DNA of 64,000 nucleotides, taken from the NCBI GenBank assembly GCA_963662155.1, contig OY759272.1, positions 48,774,566 through 48,838,565 of the forward strand, read 5' to 3'. Shown here piece after piece: positions 24,882 to 35,823 of this stretch. The notes under the pieces were generated by a model. That model was given only the letters and a program-made list of their open reading frames with translations, did no database searches and was not told the DNA's origin. Made by a program: the position numbers and the translations under genes. Every line of letters begins with the position of its first letter. Within the stretch, counting starts at the first letter, position 1. The stretch is from Lamellibrachia columna. Lineage: Eukaryota > Annelida > Polychaeta > Sabellida > Siboglinidae.

Positions 24882-25846
24882 CTGATAACTAATTAAGGAC
24901 ATCATAAAGGGTTAGAACCTGGGAGTCCTTACATAATATTCATCATCTTATCAACTATGATACTTTTTATGTTGCATAATCTACGACATTCTAAACAGCA
25001 TAATTACGATTATAACTATGAACCATTAAATATGATGCCATTTTATAACTTTTCTGTGCGGAATAATTGTGCACATTTTGTCTGATAAAGCAATAAAAAA
25101 TTTTTTTTATGTTTACATCACCAGTCACTGATGTGTTGGGTTCAATGTTGTATAATATACATAATTATATTAAAATATGTCTCACAAACCAGTTTATACC
25201 TAATTGCTCTTCAAAAAAGTTAACTGTGACTTAGACAGACGTTTGTACTCCCAAGGATCAATATAGTTGATGTTTCTAATGCGAAACTCAGAGGGATTTT
25301 CCAAGGTAACAATTTTGTGCACGTAACAAATTCAGGCCTCGAATTTGGCAGCAGCCATGCTGGACTTGCTGCAATGTCCTGGCTGTAGTGCCTCGGAAAC
25401 AAAACAATGGTTAACGGCCAAACTGGCCATGCTTTATAATGTACTCCATTTCAAATGCAACATTGTTGGTTTAAGGCAACGTTTTTGGCAGACTGGGCAA
25501 CTCAAACATGCATGCCGGAAGGCAATGTCATCGGCAGACGGCAACTCAAACATGTTCTCTTCTTTATAGTACCCCAATGTTTTTCTACAACAATGCTAAT
25601 TTACCAATATATTCATTGTATTAAAGCATTTTTGATAACACTGCATTTTCTACTGGTCTCCAGCTCAGTGCCTTGCCTACTGGCGATGCCGCCATGGTGC
25701 CCCCTAACATATATAAAAACCAAGGCTAACTTCTCGCCAAGTGGCTTTGCCCTCAATTTTGCCAAGTTCGAGGCGATTCGAATTTATCTTTTATTCTAAC
25801 TGAATTGAGATGGGTGTCAGGTTGCAGATAAGGCGTAGTCAAGATA
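24882..25846 (-). other. ARPC5 intron 1, left part
   Basis: AT-rich intronic sequence up to the candidate target duplication at 25847. Short open frames at 25345-25800 have no recognisable motif. Confidence 0.6.
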
Positions 25847-26303
25847 GATGCAGGCGTTGCCGGTGATCTCGGCCTTTCGGGATCTCGGCCTGAGTGATCT
25901 CGGCCTGTTTTGGTGAATTCGGCCAGTGACCTCGGCCTGTGCGGCAGTGAATTCGGCCTGTACAGCAGTGATCTCGGCCTGTATAGCCAGTGATCTCAGC
26001 CTGTTTGAGGGCATGATGTTGGCCAGAAATAAGTGTCCGACAGTGAAGTCTTTTATTACGGGCCTTGTTATAGTAATTTATGCCATATTTATCGATACAA
26101 GAAATTGTATTATGTATTTATTGGTATGATAAACAATGTTCAATGCAATAAAGATGTTTTTGGACGATCGGTCTTGATCTTATTCTTAGCCGATATAGGT
26201 GTCGCAATGACGTCACAAACATAATATCCCGTTAATATTTACCATGCAGTAATCAGTTTTAAAATATTATTTGAACGTTAAAAAAGTGGATGTTTTAGTA
26301 ATG

Positions 26304-26560
26304 TGCTTCCTACTCTTGCTTTGTTTTATTGAGCTGATCTTTTCATTTTGTCTGTCTTTGATTTGTGTGCGTTAAGAATGTGTAGCGGCAGGCTGTAGTA
26401 ATTGGCTTTCTGCCGTTGCTTTGTTTTATTGAGCTAATCTTTTCATGTTGTCTATCTTTGATTTGTGTGAGTAAAGAATGTGTAGAAGCAGGCAGTAGTC
26501 ATTGGCTTTCTACTCTTGCATTATTTCATTGAGCAGATCTGTTCGTGCTGTTTGTCTGAA
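26304..26560. repeat. About 105-bp imperfect tandem repeat, 2.5 copies
   Basis: Copies start near 26304, 26403 and 26505 and share ttctactcttgctttg, ttattgagctgatcttt and gaatgtgtag. It lies inside the TIR element. Confidence 0.75.
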
Positions 26561-27220
26561 CATGGCCTCTTTTTGATGTTGTCGACGAGTAGGCCTACAA
26601 AAGCTTAAATTAAGCCCTACTAATTGCGTGGGAGACCAAATCGACGTAGGCCGAGGTAAGAACGACGTGTTTCATAAAGATGACTGCATGGTCAGAATAG
26701 GCTACGATTGGTTAGAATCGTAGCCGCCACCCAGCTTTATAAAGAGGGGAATATCGAGGACCCCAGCTCTGGATTCACTTACAAGCACGAAAGTATGATA
26801 TTTGAATTGTTTGTGAAAGTACGACTATAAGAGTTTAATACTTTATAAAAATGCGACTACAAGATTTTAATTGTTTGTGATCGTGAGCATGATCATGAAT
26901 CGCGAGCCTTCCGCATGTCTCCATTGTTTACAAACGTCAAGAGGCTCTTTTGTGCGGCAGGTGCAACTTATGGCAACACAGAGTGTGCGGGACAGGTGTG
27001 TTGCATGCGTTATGCAGTCGTTTTCACTGTTGATACTATACAGAAATAATGACAACCCGAAAGCTAATTGTTATGTGGCGGGATGGCAAAATTTTTTTAA
27101 GAACTGATGTATAAAAAAGTATGGGTTCTATTATGTTTCTGAATATTTCATCAGATGTATTGGGTTTCTTGATATTTCATCATAATTATAGCATACATTT
27201 ATTCGTATGAATTTGCAGGT

Positions 27221-28168
27221 GTCAGCAGAGCCTTCTTACTGGTCAAGGGTTTTGTTAACCTGCCTCAATGGAAGTGCTGCAATTGTGCACCAAAGGTAAT
27301 ATTGGACGAACTACAATAATTTAACTGTAAATAATTTATCATGCAAACCCTGCATTTTTTTGTAGATTCAAGTGGCTGACCCGAGTGCGCACAACCCGTA
27401 ACTATATAAACTTATTATAATTTTAAATATTTGCATATTGCTTGAAATGTGTTAACCGATGTGTTTTTGGACTAAAACCAGTCATTGTCTTCTGCATACA
27501 CCAGTACCACCGCCGCTGCCACCACCATCTCCACCTCCACCGCCCCCACCACCAGATACATCAAGGGTAATTTGTAATAATTTGTTGTTGTGAAGTATTG
27601 CGGAGTATTATGCCAAATATGCAATAATTGTGTTCAGTAATTACTTTATGTTGACAGTAAACAACACTGGAATATTCACTAATTTTGGCAGATTTATTTA
27701 AGCTGTCGCCCGGAAAGTTGGGAAAGTTGGAGTCAACCCGTCTGTCACAGGCACCTAACGACGCGGCACATATGGACGTTGGTCACGTCAGCATGGACAC
27801 TGCAACCTCAGTTTAATTACCCTGACGCAACCTATGCCTTGCAGGTAGAACCAATAATTTCATAATCGTCAATCCACGCAAAAACTGCAGATTGTAGTAG
27901 ATAAACATTTCTAAAACTGTGGTGATGACGATGATGACGACGATGATGATGATGAAAATGTGATTTGTGTTTTGTTTCAGAATACTACAGACATGGAGGT
28001 GACGTTACCTCCACTGCAAGCACCGAGGGTCATCCACGAGGACTCCATTGCGGATGTAACCCTTCGTACGAGTCAGAAACGGAGGACAACGGTGACCCGG
28101 TGTATCAGCTCATAGAACATTTCATGATAATAACATCCGGATATGTATCGGTATACTATGTATATAAT
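27221..28168 (+). other. Exon-like segments inside the TIR element, function unknown
   Basis: Four stretches on the + strand are bounded by plausible splice sites: 27221-27296 (gcag|GTGTCAG ... CCAAAG|GTAATA), about 27505-27567 (proline codons CCACCGCCG... |GTAATT), 27692-27844 (tggcag|ATTTAT ... TTGCAG|GTAGAA, fully open) and about 27981-28168 (tttcag|AATACT...). I could not join them into a single convincing reading frame and recognise no domain. They may be remnants of a gene carried by the element, or chance. Confidence 0.25.
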
Positions 28169-28323
28169 TATATCATTATGTTTAGTTGCGTACATCAAGG
28201 AGACGTGGATTGCAAGTAGGGTGTGGCCCCGACCAGCTGGTCTGTGTTCGGACAGAGCGTCCGGACAAACAATGATGGCATCACTGATTCAACACGAAGG
28301 CCAAGCAGCAGATGTCATTCTAC

Positions 28324-28424
<101 letters not shown>

Positions 28425-29573
28425 TATTCATATTTTATATTGCATTCAGGATTTTGTATTGTGATTACGATTTAATTGTACTGTGTGGTATATGCATGGT
28501 TATAACAGCAATTTTATGTAATTTCTAATTCTTTCTTGGTTGGTTTCCCCCATCTTTGCTGTTATTTTGTTTATTAGATTTAGGATTGCATAGGTTACGT
28601 CACAACATTTATGTATTGAGTTTGAGGAAATTATAAATAAAAATAGAAACTTTCTACATTGTGTCTTTTGTCTTCTGCAAACTAGCCACGATTCCGAGTC
28701 TGAACGTTGTCCCACTCGAATAACGAAAATAAATATACATATAACCAACAACTGTCTATAAATAATATATCTACTATAATATCAGTACACATCACGGCAA
28801 TGGACTGTACATATTAATAAAATGTTACTTATAACTGATGAATTAAAATGGCTATATTTAGCATGCAGAATTTGCCGATGATAATTTATAGTTTTTATAT
28901 TTAAATATGTCAGACATAACTATAATAAAAAGGCCCGTTATAGAAACAGGCCGAGATCGCTGTCAAAAATAAGTCAGTCCTACCATGCACCATGTAATAT
29001 TGAACATTATTGAGTCGATTATATAGCAGTTATCACAACATATAATACGTTTTATTTTACAAACACTTATTTCTGGCCAACACCACTCTCTCAAACAGGC
29101 CGAGATCACTGCACTGACTAGACAAAAAGAAGTTTTATCTAACGTCGGTTTTTATAGAAAATTACAGGCCGAGATCACTGCCGCACAGGCCGAGTTCACT
29201 GTCGGACACTTATTTCTGGCCAACATCATGCCCTCAAACAGGCTGAGATCACTGGCTATACAGGCCGAGATCACTGCTGTACAGGCCGAATTCACTGCCG
29301 CACAGGCCGAGATCACTGGCCGAGTTCACCAAAACAGGCCGAGATCACTCAGGCCGAGATCCCGAAAGGCCGAGATCACTGTGAAGCGATGCAGGTGGGT
29401 CACTGAGTAGCAAGCAGCGCCCGAGAGAAAGAAGGAACGGGTACTCAAAGGAAAGTGGGTCCAATGCAAAGGAAATGCACAAACATAATTGAGAAAATAA
29501 TTATATTTGTTTAATTTATTAATCAATATAATCTTTTTCACGACTTCTGTCATCCGTAACTGGAAAAGGATAC

Positions 29574-29719
29574 TGACTAAGAAGCGTCTGCACCTCCGCC
29601 TCATTTGGGCCAACCCCATTTACTGAGCCGTCTCCTTGTTCTTCCTCTTCGAACTTGTCTTCTGAGTACTGGTCAACATCAACTTTCCTAAACAGTGTAT
29701 CCCTCGTGTTCTTCGACAT
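29574..29719 (-). CDS. ARPC5: ARPC5 (Arp2/3 complex 16-kDa subunit), first coding exon
   Basis: ARPC5 is the p16 subunit of the Arp2/3 complex, which nucleates branched actin filaments; it tethers the ARPC1/ARPC4 side of the complex. This exon starts at ATG (29717-29719) with MSKNTRDTLFRKVDVD then QYSEDKFEEEEQGDG, against human MSKNTVSSARFRKVDVDEYDENKF (from memory). It ends in phase 2 at AGTCA|GTATCC, and the split Gln codon is completed by exon 2. Exons 29719-29574, 24881-24809, 21021-20845 and 18625-18563 give 152 residues, the family's usual length, with no stops. All three introns are swollen by repeats or transposons. The gene runs head-to-head with RPL35. Certainty is high. Confidence 0.96.
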
Positions 29720-30038
29720 AATAATCTGTTATTTTCTTCCCAACACAACTGAACAATTGTTAACTTCAGTGAACTCCGGCACATTCACTCATATTTCGCT
29801 CACACCCGGAAGTACGCCTATGCAAAGCCTCGACTTCTGTTAAGTTAAACCAATTTACTGAAATGCACATATTAAAATGCACAATTGTTTCTTTTAAGAT
29901 GTTATAGTTTTATTGCACTAAACGTATTTCATAAATTCATCTATTATAATTTCTTGTTCGTGTTCGAGAGGGGTTTGAGAGTGTAGGAAATATGTACCAG
30001 CCTCGTTTTCGGTCTTTTGCGGCCATTACTCTGTCAAC
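29720..30038. promoter_or_regulatory. Divergent ARPC5/RPL35 promoter region
   Basis: The two start codons are about 320 bp apart on opposite strands. An ETS-type site CCGGAAGT lies at 29806-29813. On the RPL35 side a pyrimidine tract, CTTTTGCGGCC from 30014, has the form of a 5' TOP (cytosine start then pyrimidines) used by ribosomal protein mRNAs, leaving a 5' UTR of about 25 nt. No TATA box is evident. Shared regulation is inferred from geometry only. Confidence 0.6.
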
Positions 30039-30041
30039 ATG
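30039..30041 (+). CDS. RPL35: RPL35 (60S ribosomal protein L35/uL29), exon 1 (initiator ATG only)
   Basis: RPL35 (uL29) is a 60S ribosomal subunit protein near the polypeptide exit tunnel. The first exon supplies only ATG, followed directly by the donor GTTAGT; a first exon ending at or just after ATG is common in ribosomal protein genes. Exons 30039-30041, 31281-31355, 33820-33881 and 38071-38302 total 372 nt, 123 residues, the same length as human RPL35, with matching phases (0, 0, 2). The mature N-terminus reads [16 protein letters not shown]. Upstream is a TOP-like tract at 30014. Introns 2 and 3 carry transposons, snoRNAs and an array. Certainty is very high for the gene, high for this one-codon exon. 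Confidence 0.9.
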
Positions 30042-30543
30042 GTTAGTAATGTGTATGTGGATGTATTATCCTATCCCATCCTTGACTTCTGATTATGGAA
30101 ACTTCACAAAATCCGTATTGCCGAAACAATATACAAAATGATAATTATATGTGCTCATTTCACCAAATTCCCACAAATCGACATTGCTGTACAAATGAAG
30201 TTTTGTCCTGCCTTCCACGTCCATTGCATTACCGCTAGGCTGTAAGGCAGTGTTATAAACACATTTGTCGCTTTATCCAGTTTGTAATTTTATAACTGAC
30301 ATTTAAGAAACACCACGATGGTGTCCGCTGTATGTGCATGTTGTCGGCAAAATGATGCAACTTTGCCTTGTATCAGACGGTTATTGCGATGCTGGTTTCT
30401 ACAGTCCAGCCCCAGGGCTGAGGTAGAGAGACAGATTTATTAGGATCGAACTATGAACATAATACAGTTAAGATACATGACAATTGCGATTAAAATGTTG
30501 ATTGATCCATGGAGACCTGCACTAAGACCTGATAGATCGCGGG

Positions 30544-30925
30544 CGTGTGGGGCGCGGTGGACGAATGGTGAAGTGTCAGACTTTTGGTCGAAGTGACCTG
30601 GGTTCAAAACTACCTGTGGCAGAGCATCGGACTTTTCGATCGAAGTGACCGGGGTTCAAAACCACCTGCTGCCGTTTCAAAACCTGGGCAATTTCGTTCA
30701 CTTTGCCTGTGTCTTTCGGAAGAGACACTAAAAGCCGTTGGTCCCTTCTACCTGGTGTCTATGCGAGGGGAAGTAAAAGATCCCACACAGGGGGTAAATA
30801 TGTAACCTGTCGTGGACCCAAAGAGTGGTGGTCTCTATCTCTAACCCACCAATTCCCGGCGCGTGAGAGGCAACGCTCTTAAGGAGCCCAGTCCTTGACA
30901 GGAAGAAGAAGGCCATCATTAGCCA
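30544..30925 (+). mobile_element. tRNA-type SINE with two B-box-like motifs
   Basis: The 5' part resembles two tRNA-like modules: an A-box-like ggcgcggtggacgaatgg, then gggttcaaaac (about 30599-30609), then gagcatcggactttt and a second gggttcaaaac (about 30651-30661). A central block ctttcggaagagacacta plus aaagccgttggtccc follows, of the kind found as a shared core in several invertebrate SINE families. The 3' end is not clear (gaaggccatcattag). A fragment of the same central block recurs at 54870-54902. It lies in RPL35 intron 1. Confidence 0.75.
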
Positions 30926-31280
30926 TTAACACTGATATTATAAATAATAATATATCGTTCTACGTGAGCATAAAATAGTTGAAATACAAGAAAATATTTA
31001 CGAGATCATATATAAGTATCACAACCAATTATCAACAATTAACACCACAAATACCAATTCGTTAGCTAGTTGAAAAGTATGTGATGCTCATTAATATTTA
31101 AAACAGTAAACGGGGACTAGACTTTTTGAATGATGAGAATATTTGTGCATGTACATTCTCAATTTGATGACACTTATACAACTTTGAACTAAGTATGCTG
31201 GTGACAGTTTAAACATACCTGAAGGTGTGATGGAAGAGAGTTATGGTTCACCATGTTGATCATGACGTGTCTTGATGCAG

Positions 31281-31355
31281 GTCAAGGTGAAGGCGCGTGA
31301 CTTGCGAGGCAAGAAGAAGGATGACCTTGAGAAGCAGCTCGGCGAGTTGAAGACT
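31281..31355 (+). CDS. RPL35: RPL35, coding exon 2
   Basis: 75 nt, 25 codons, acceptor tgatgcag|GTCAAG and donor AAGACT|GTAAGT. It encodes [18 protein letters not shown] then QLGELKT, matching the uL29 N-terminus ([21 protein letters not shown]). Confidence 0.98.
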
Positions 31356-31659
31356 GTAAGTGACCATAGCTGCTGAAATCATTTACCAGTTATTTTTGTT
31401 TTGTTTTGTTTGATTGAATTTGTGAATCTGCCAGTTGTTACACGTTCAAAACATAATATTTGTACTCGTGTTATATCTCCTGTTTCACTGCCATCTATTC
31501 TAGCCCATTATAAAACCTATTGGTAAGTAGCCTCCCATTATTAAAAATAGTTGCAGCACAAAACAACCAGTAATAGCTTGTTTCTTAGTGTTTGTATTAA
31601 AAAAGACAACATTAAGCAGCAAAACTTTTTAGTAAGGTCAAGATGACATCATCGCACAG

Positions 31660-33763
31660 CAGGGCATCACGTTTCAGGTTAGCGATCGCTCTCATTCCCT
31701 ATCGCTTGCGCAAATCAATAATCTAGGGGGCGATTTATCGCTCACGTCAATTGTTAAAATCGCTTTCTGCCTGCAAGTGTTCGTCTTGACGAGTAGTTTC
31801 TTGAGTACAGGGATTAAATTTGCAAGCTGTGGCTCGTCAATGGCGCCTAAATATCGTCCTGGTGAGTGCTTTTTTTAATAGTGGGCGCCAGCTGGCAAAT
31901 ACATTTTGAAAGTTGTATTACTTTAAAAAACTGGTGGACCTCCAAAGTTGCAACTTTGCGTAGGTTACGCAAATCATTCAAAGACAAAGGAAACATTTAG
32001 CAGCCCACGTAAAACCGGTCTCTGTGGACGGACGCATCCTCGTTATTCTGTGCTTGTCGCTAGTTTGTTTCGTTCCACTATACATCACCACCCTACGTGC
32101 ACATCGAAATGAGCGTCTTTTACAAAAAAACCTATCACATATCACACCTGCATTTTGTTAGATATACGATCATAAACTCTAATCACGAATTGGCTTAGAC
32201 CTCTGAAACATCGTGTCAAAAGTCATTGCCAGAATTTCAGAATGCGTTCCACGAGCACAGCATTTCATTCCGACATTCGCCATATTTTCGTTGTTAGGCC
32301 TACTTGTATTTGCCACAGTTTGTAGTAAGATAATTACCACATTAAAAGTATTGTAGTATCTAGCTTATGACACTTGTTGCATGGGTCTTACTTTGAAATG
32401 AGTTTGTGTGCCGAACATGGGCAATGACGGGGAAGTCAAATGTTTTGGTCCATGTGTTCAACCCACTTTAATCAACTCCTCACCAGCTTCCTCCTTAAAC
32501 TCTCTTTCACACCAACCTCCTCCCTCAGCTCCTCCATTCTTCCCTTGTTTACTTTTTTCACCCAGTTAATTCCGCAAAATTGGACTTTCTCATGTTAGTT
32601 TTCCTCATCGCCATAGTCTATTATATCATAGACTGGATAGGCTGGTGTTATGCACAAACTACGCACCTTAGAATCTGGTAATTAATAGATGAAATCTGCT
32701 ATCCCGGACAGTTGGCCCCTAAATTTTATGCACAAACTACGCACCTTAGTATCTGGTAATTAATAGACGAAATCTGCTATCCCGGCCAGCTGGCCCCTAA
32801 AATTTCAGGCAAATTTTAAGCCCTGGAGTATTAGATTCACTAGCAAAGTCTAACCTTTTCATAACGCAATATTCGAGCTCCAATATTTGGAGTTCACATA
32901 TCATCCATCACCGGCGATGGCGATTGCAGCCCACTGCACCAAGATTGCAAGAACGCCATTGAAGCTCTGCTGGCCGCGCGGTTTATAAAAAGTTATCAAA
33001 TGAGTGAACTAACATCAATGTGTATTATGTTTAAATGTCACATAATGTTGTATGTCATGTACAAATACATGTACGGTTATGGAATAGTTAAGGGATCTAC
33101 AATATTTCGCTGTGATCTGATTGACCGATTACATTGTAACGGGAATCGAAAATAATAACCTGGATCTGAACTACCGAAAATGTAGATCAGTTGACACGGA
33201 GTGTAAAAGTTGATTAGATATTGAAAATGGTAATTTTAGTAATTGTTCTACTTCGTCTTTCAAGTTTGAGTTGTGCATTTGGCGTTATGATGCAACAGAA
33301 GCATGCAATTTCACCCCAGTTTATATTGGTGTTGCCTAATAAGCTGCATTTATGAGTTATGACTATACATCTAATTCTTATACATGGTGTATTTGTGAAT
33401 CTCAATTGCAATTTTCAAACCACCTAAGCGAAGTCGCACACGAAATCAGTGCCGTGTCGTAGTCACGGCCCCAGCACAGTAGTACACTGGCCTTGCCTAA
33501 GCTACGCCTACGGTAATTGGTGACATGTTGCAATTCAAAACCGTTTCACCAATACTAATGTATGGGTTTACTAAAGTTAACAGTAAAGTAAGTCAGCGCC
33601 AACAAGCACCAATTAAAATTTCATGGCGACAACGACAATCCTAATGGGAAATGATAGCGCCACTACACAGTAAAAAAACAACTAAAAAAATTGCTTGCCT
33701 CAATTAATTTGGCATATTTAGGCGAGTGATTTATCGCCTGTTGTTTTCAAATGTGAAGCCCTG
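31660..33763. mobile_element. hAT-like non-autonomous element (CAGGG termini), host of a nested element
   Basis: The left end CAGGGCATCACGTTT (31660) is matched in reverse by the right end AAATGTGAAGCCCTG (33749-33763); both are followed inwards by gcgat-rich sequence. CAGGG termini fit hAT elements. I find no exact 8-bp target duplication (tcgcacag against acacagtg share only cacag, out of register). No transposase seen. It lies in RPL35 intron 2. Confidence 0.45.
31808..32825. mobile_element. Nested hAT-like element, about 1.0 kb
   Basis: The left end CAGGGATTAAATTTGC (31808) pairs with the right end GCAAATTTTAAGCCCTG (32809-32825). The pentamer gagta flanks both sides directly (31803-31807 and 32826-32830). 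It contains a direct duplication of about 76 bp (32652-32727 and 32728-32803: atgcacaaactacgcacc...cccctaaa). No coding sequence recognised. Confidence 0.5.
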
Positions 33764-33819
33764 ACACAGTGACAGTACTCATTTGTAAAGTTGCACTGAT
33801 GGTACTGGTTTGTTTGTAG

Positions 33820-33881
33820 GAGTTGTCTCAGCTTCGTGTTGCCAAGGTGACTGGTGGTGTAGCATCAAAGCTGTCTAAAAT
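33820..33881 (+). CDS. RPL35: RPL35, coding exon 3
   Basis: 62 nt; acceptor gtttgtag|GAGTTG and donor CTAAAAT|GTAAGT. It encodes ELSQLRVAKVTGGVAS then KLSK and the first two bases of the next Ile codon (phase 2). The block LRVAKVTGG is invariant in uL29. Confidence 0.98.
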
Positions 33882-33973
33882 GTAAGTTTTCTCCAGTTCT
33901 TAATCTTATCAAATGTTGGTAAGTTCTCAGTGTTTACTTCCTCTTCCTTCATTGTATGTTAACATCTAAGTTG

Positions 33974-34054
33974 AAAGGTGCACAAATGATGAATGTTTGG
34001 TCTGATTTATTATGAAGTGTAATACCTGGATCGATAGGACTGATGTGTGCCTTT
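33974..34054 (+). ncRNA. Box C/D snoRNA-like, unassigned target (copy A)
   Basis: Box C ATGATGA (33986-33992), D' CTGA (34002-34005), C'-like TATGAAG (34011-34017), box D CTGA (34040-34043). The ends aaaggtgcaca and tgtgtgccttt pair in an 11-bp terminal stem with two G-U pairs. The guide before box D, tggatcgatagga, is kept in copy B while the D' guide is not. I could not match it to an rRNA site from memory. Position in a ribosomal protein intron fits a snoRNA host. Confidence 0.6.
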
Positions 34055-34330
34055 CTTGAAGTATTAATTTGCAAGGAATGGCAAAGAAAGAATCAACAAA
34101 GATACATATAGCAGAAACATACAGAATGCATTTGAAATTTGATTACTGCTCAAAGATGAGTAAATAACAGATATGAAGAATACCGTTTTCAAGTATAATA
34201 ATTATTTTGTCAGCAAGTCAGTACAACATATTTTACAATAAGAAAAAAAAATGCTGTGTTATGTTGTTTATTAGTCATTAGTATAACAATCCACCAGTGT
34301 AGAATCCAGCGTATCCAGTGCACTTGCAAT

Positions 34331-34405
34331 GCCTTTGATGATGAACTCTGTAATAACCAGTTCTGCTACTGAGATTCCTTGATGTGAATAATTTTCTGAG
34401 AAGGC
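34331..34405 (+). ncRNA. SNORD38: SNORD38-like box C/D snoRNA, copy 1
   Basis: Terminal stem GCCTTT/GAAGGC, box C ATGATGA (34338-34344), D' CTGA (34369-34372), C' TGATGTG (34380-34386), box D CTGA (34396-34399). The guide ccagttctgct (34357-34367) just before D', with the context ctctg...ccagttctgctactga, is that of vertebrate SNORD38 (U38). By the +5 rule it targets the A in 28S rRNA aagcAgaacugg (human A1858 in older numbering). In vertebrates SNORD38 lies in RPS8 introns; here the host is RPL35 intron 3. Confidence 0.85.
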
Positions 34406-34622
34406 AGCATTACAAATATTTCTTTACTTGCAACTTTGGTGCAATGTTGCTTACTTTTGGGATTTAAAGGACACCATGTTTATTTTTGTTGATGAATTTG
34501 ATGTTTATTTTACAATAGAAAATGTGTGACGTCCATTCTAAATTACCAGTCCAAATAATTTAATAAAATCTACGAGTACACCATCTGTTAGCAACATTTT
34601 GTTTCTATCCTTGCTTTTGAAA

Positions 34623-34701
34623 GGTGCACAAAGGATGAATACATATTCGGTCTGATTTCTCATGAAGTGTAATATATGGATCGATAGGACTGATGTGTAC
34701 C
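34623..34701 (+). ncRNA. Box C/D snoRNA-like, unassigned target (copy B, degenerate box C)
   Basis: A paralogue of 33974-34054: stem ggtgcaca/tgtgtacc, box C changed to AGGATGA (34632-34638), D' CTGA (34652-34655), box D CTGA (34690-34693), with the D guide tggatcgatagga unchanged. The box C substitution suggests it may be a non-functional duplicate. Confidence 0.45.
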
Positions 34702-35114
34702 TAACTTGTGTAAATTGTATACATTTTTATATGTTGTTTCTAAAATTAAATATCCAGTCAATAAATCTTTCTCCCTGGTAATGTTCTTCTGTCGGGTCTG
34801 AGTCAGGCCTCTCCAAGACTTACAGACTTGGCGTGTGCACACACAATTATTTCAATATAAAATCTGCTAAATATAGTATATGCTTCACTGGAACAGTGAA
34901 AAACATGCTAAAACTAGCTGAGCGTGCCATCAAGCAACGTGTCAGTGCCCCAATAATCACCTGCCATCATTGTCGGCAAGTCCATGAATGTACCGTACCT
35001 ATCGCCCTGTTGTGTCCGTTGATAAGTTAAAATGAAACACTGTCGTAGTATTGGAGCAATGTGTTTAATTAACATCCCAAATATCTTGTATAATAAGTCC
35101 TGTTCATTTGCAAT

Positions 35115-35188
35115 GCCTTTTATGATGAATTCTGTATTACCAGTTCTGCTACTGAGATTTATTGATGTGAAGTATTTTCTGAGAAGGC
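35115..35188 (+). ncRNA. SNORD38: SNORD38-like box C/D snoRNA, copy 2
   Basis: Stem GCCTTT/GAAGGC, box C ATGATGA (35122-35128), D' CTGA (35152-35155), C' TGATGTG (35163-35169), box D CTGA (35179-35182). The guide ccagttctgct is intact. All elements look functional. Confidence 0.82.
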
Positions 35189-35393
35189 AGCAAGAACTAC
35201 CATTCTGTTGTCCTTTGTTTCATTTATTATAAAAGAGCACATTTTTGCATAATTTGCATTACATAAAAAAAAAATTCTTTAGTTTTAATTTACCATTGTT
35301 TTAATCAATACAAGTATATGCCATACTACTTATTTTCTGATAAAGTTTGGAAAAATTAAAATGCAGAAAGTTATCATTGTCTTGTCTTGTCTT

Positions 35394-35464
35394 GTCTTTG
35401 ATGATGAATCCTTCAACCAGTTCTGCTACTGAAACAGTTGTTGACATCCGGTTTCTGAGAAGAT
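35394..35464 (+). ncRNA. SNORD38: SNORD38-like box C/D snoRNA, copy 3
   Basis: Box C ATGATGA (35401-35407), D' CTGA (35429-35432), C'-like TTGACAT, box D CTGA (35455-35458). The guide ccagttctgct is intact. The terminal stem is short (TCTT/AAGA), weaker than in the other copies. Confidence 0.72.
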
Positions 35465-35748
35465 GATGACTAAAATAATGTTCATTTCCTTGGTTACTAA
35501 TGGAAAAGATTATCATAGTCTAAGAGAATTACACCACAAAGTAATTTTCACATTTTAATTAATGCATGTTTCAGGAAAAGTACAATGTTTGTGAAGGGTT
35601 TCAACAAGTTGAAGCCATACACATAGATATGAATTAAAATCATCTTGTCACTGCCATACATTGTTTTAATCAATACAAGTATATGCCATACTACTTATTT
35701 TTTTGGTAAAGTTTGGAAAAATTAAAATGCAGAAAGTTATCATTGTCT

Positions 35749-35823
35749 TGTCTTTGATGATGAATCCTTCAACCAGTTCTGCTACTGAAACAGTTGTTGA
35801 CATCCGGGTTCTGAGAAGACAAT
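35749..35823 (+). ncRNA. SNORD38: SNORD38-like box C/D snoRNA, copy 4
   Basis: A perfect 7-bp stem TTGTCTT/AAGACAA, box C ATGATGA (35758-35764), D' CTGA (35785-35788), box D CTGA (35812-35815), guide ccagttctgct intact. Compared with copy 3 the 3' stem is agaca rather than agatg, which restores pairing. Confidence 0.8.

Noticed and set aside
25926..26224. Small Ala-rich open frames in the element ends at 25.9 and 29.2 kb
   Set aside because: They are the same inverted subrepeats read in two places, not a protein family.
30544..30670. Functional tRNA genes
   Set aside because: Only A- and B-box-like motifs are present; no complete cloverleaf or paired acceptor stem, and the context is a SINE.
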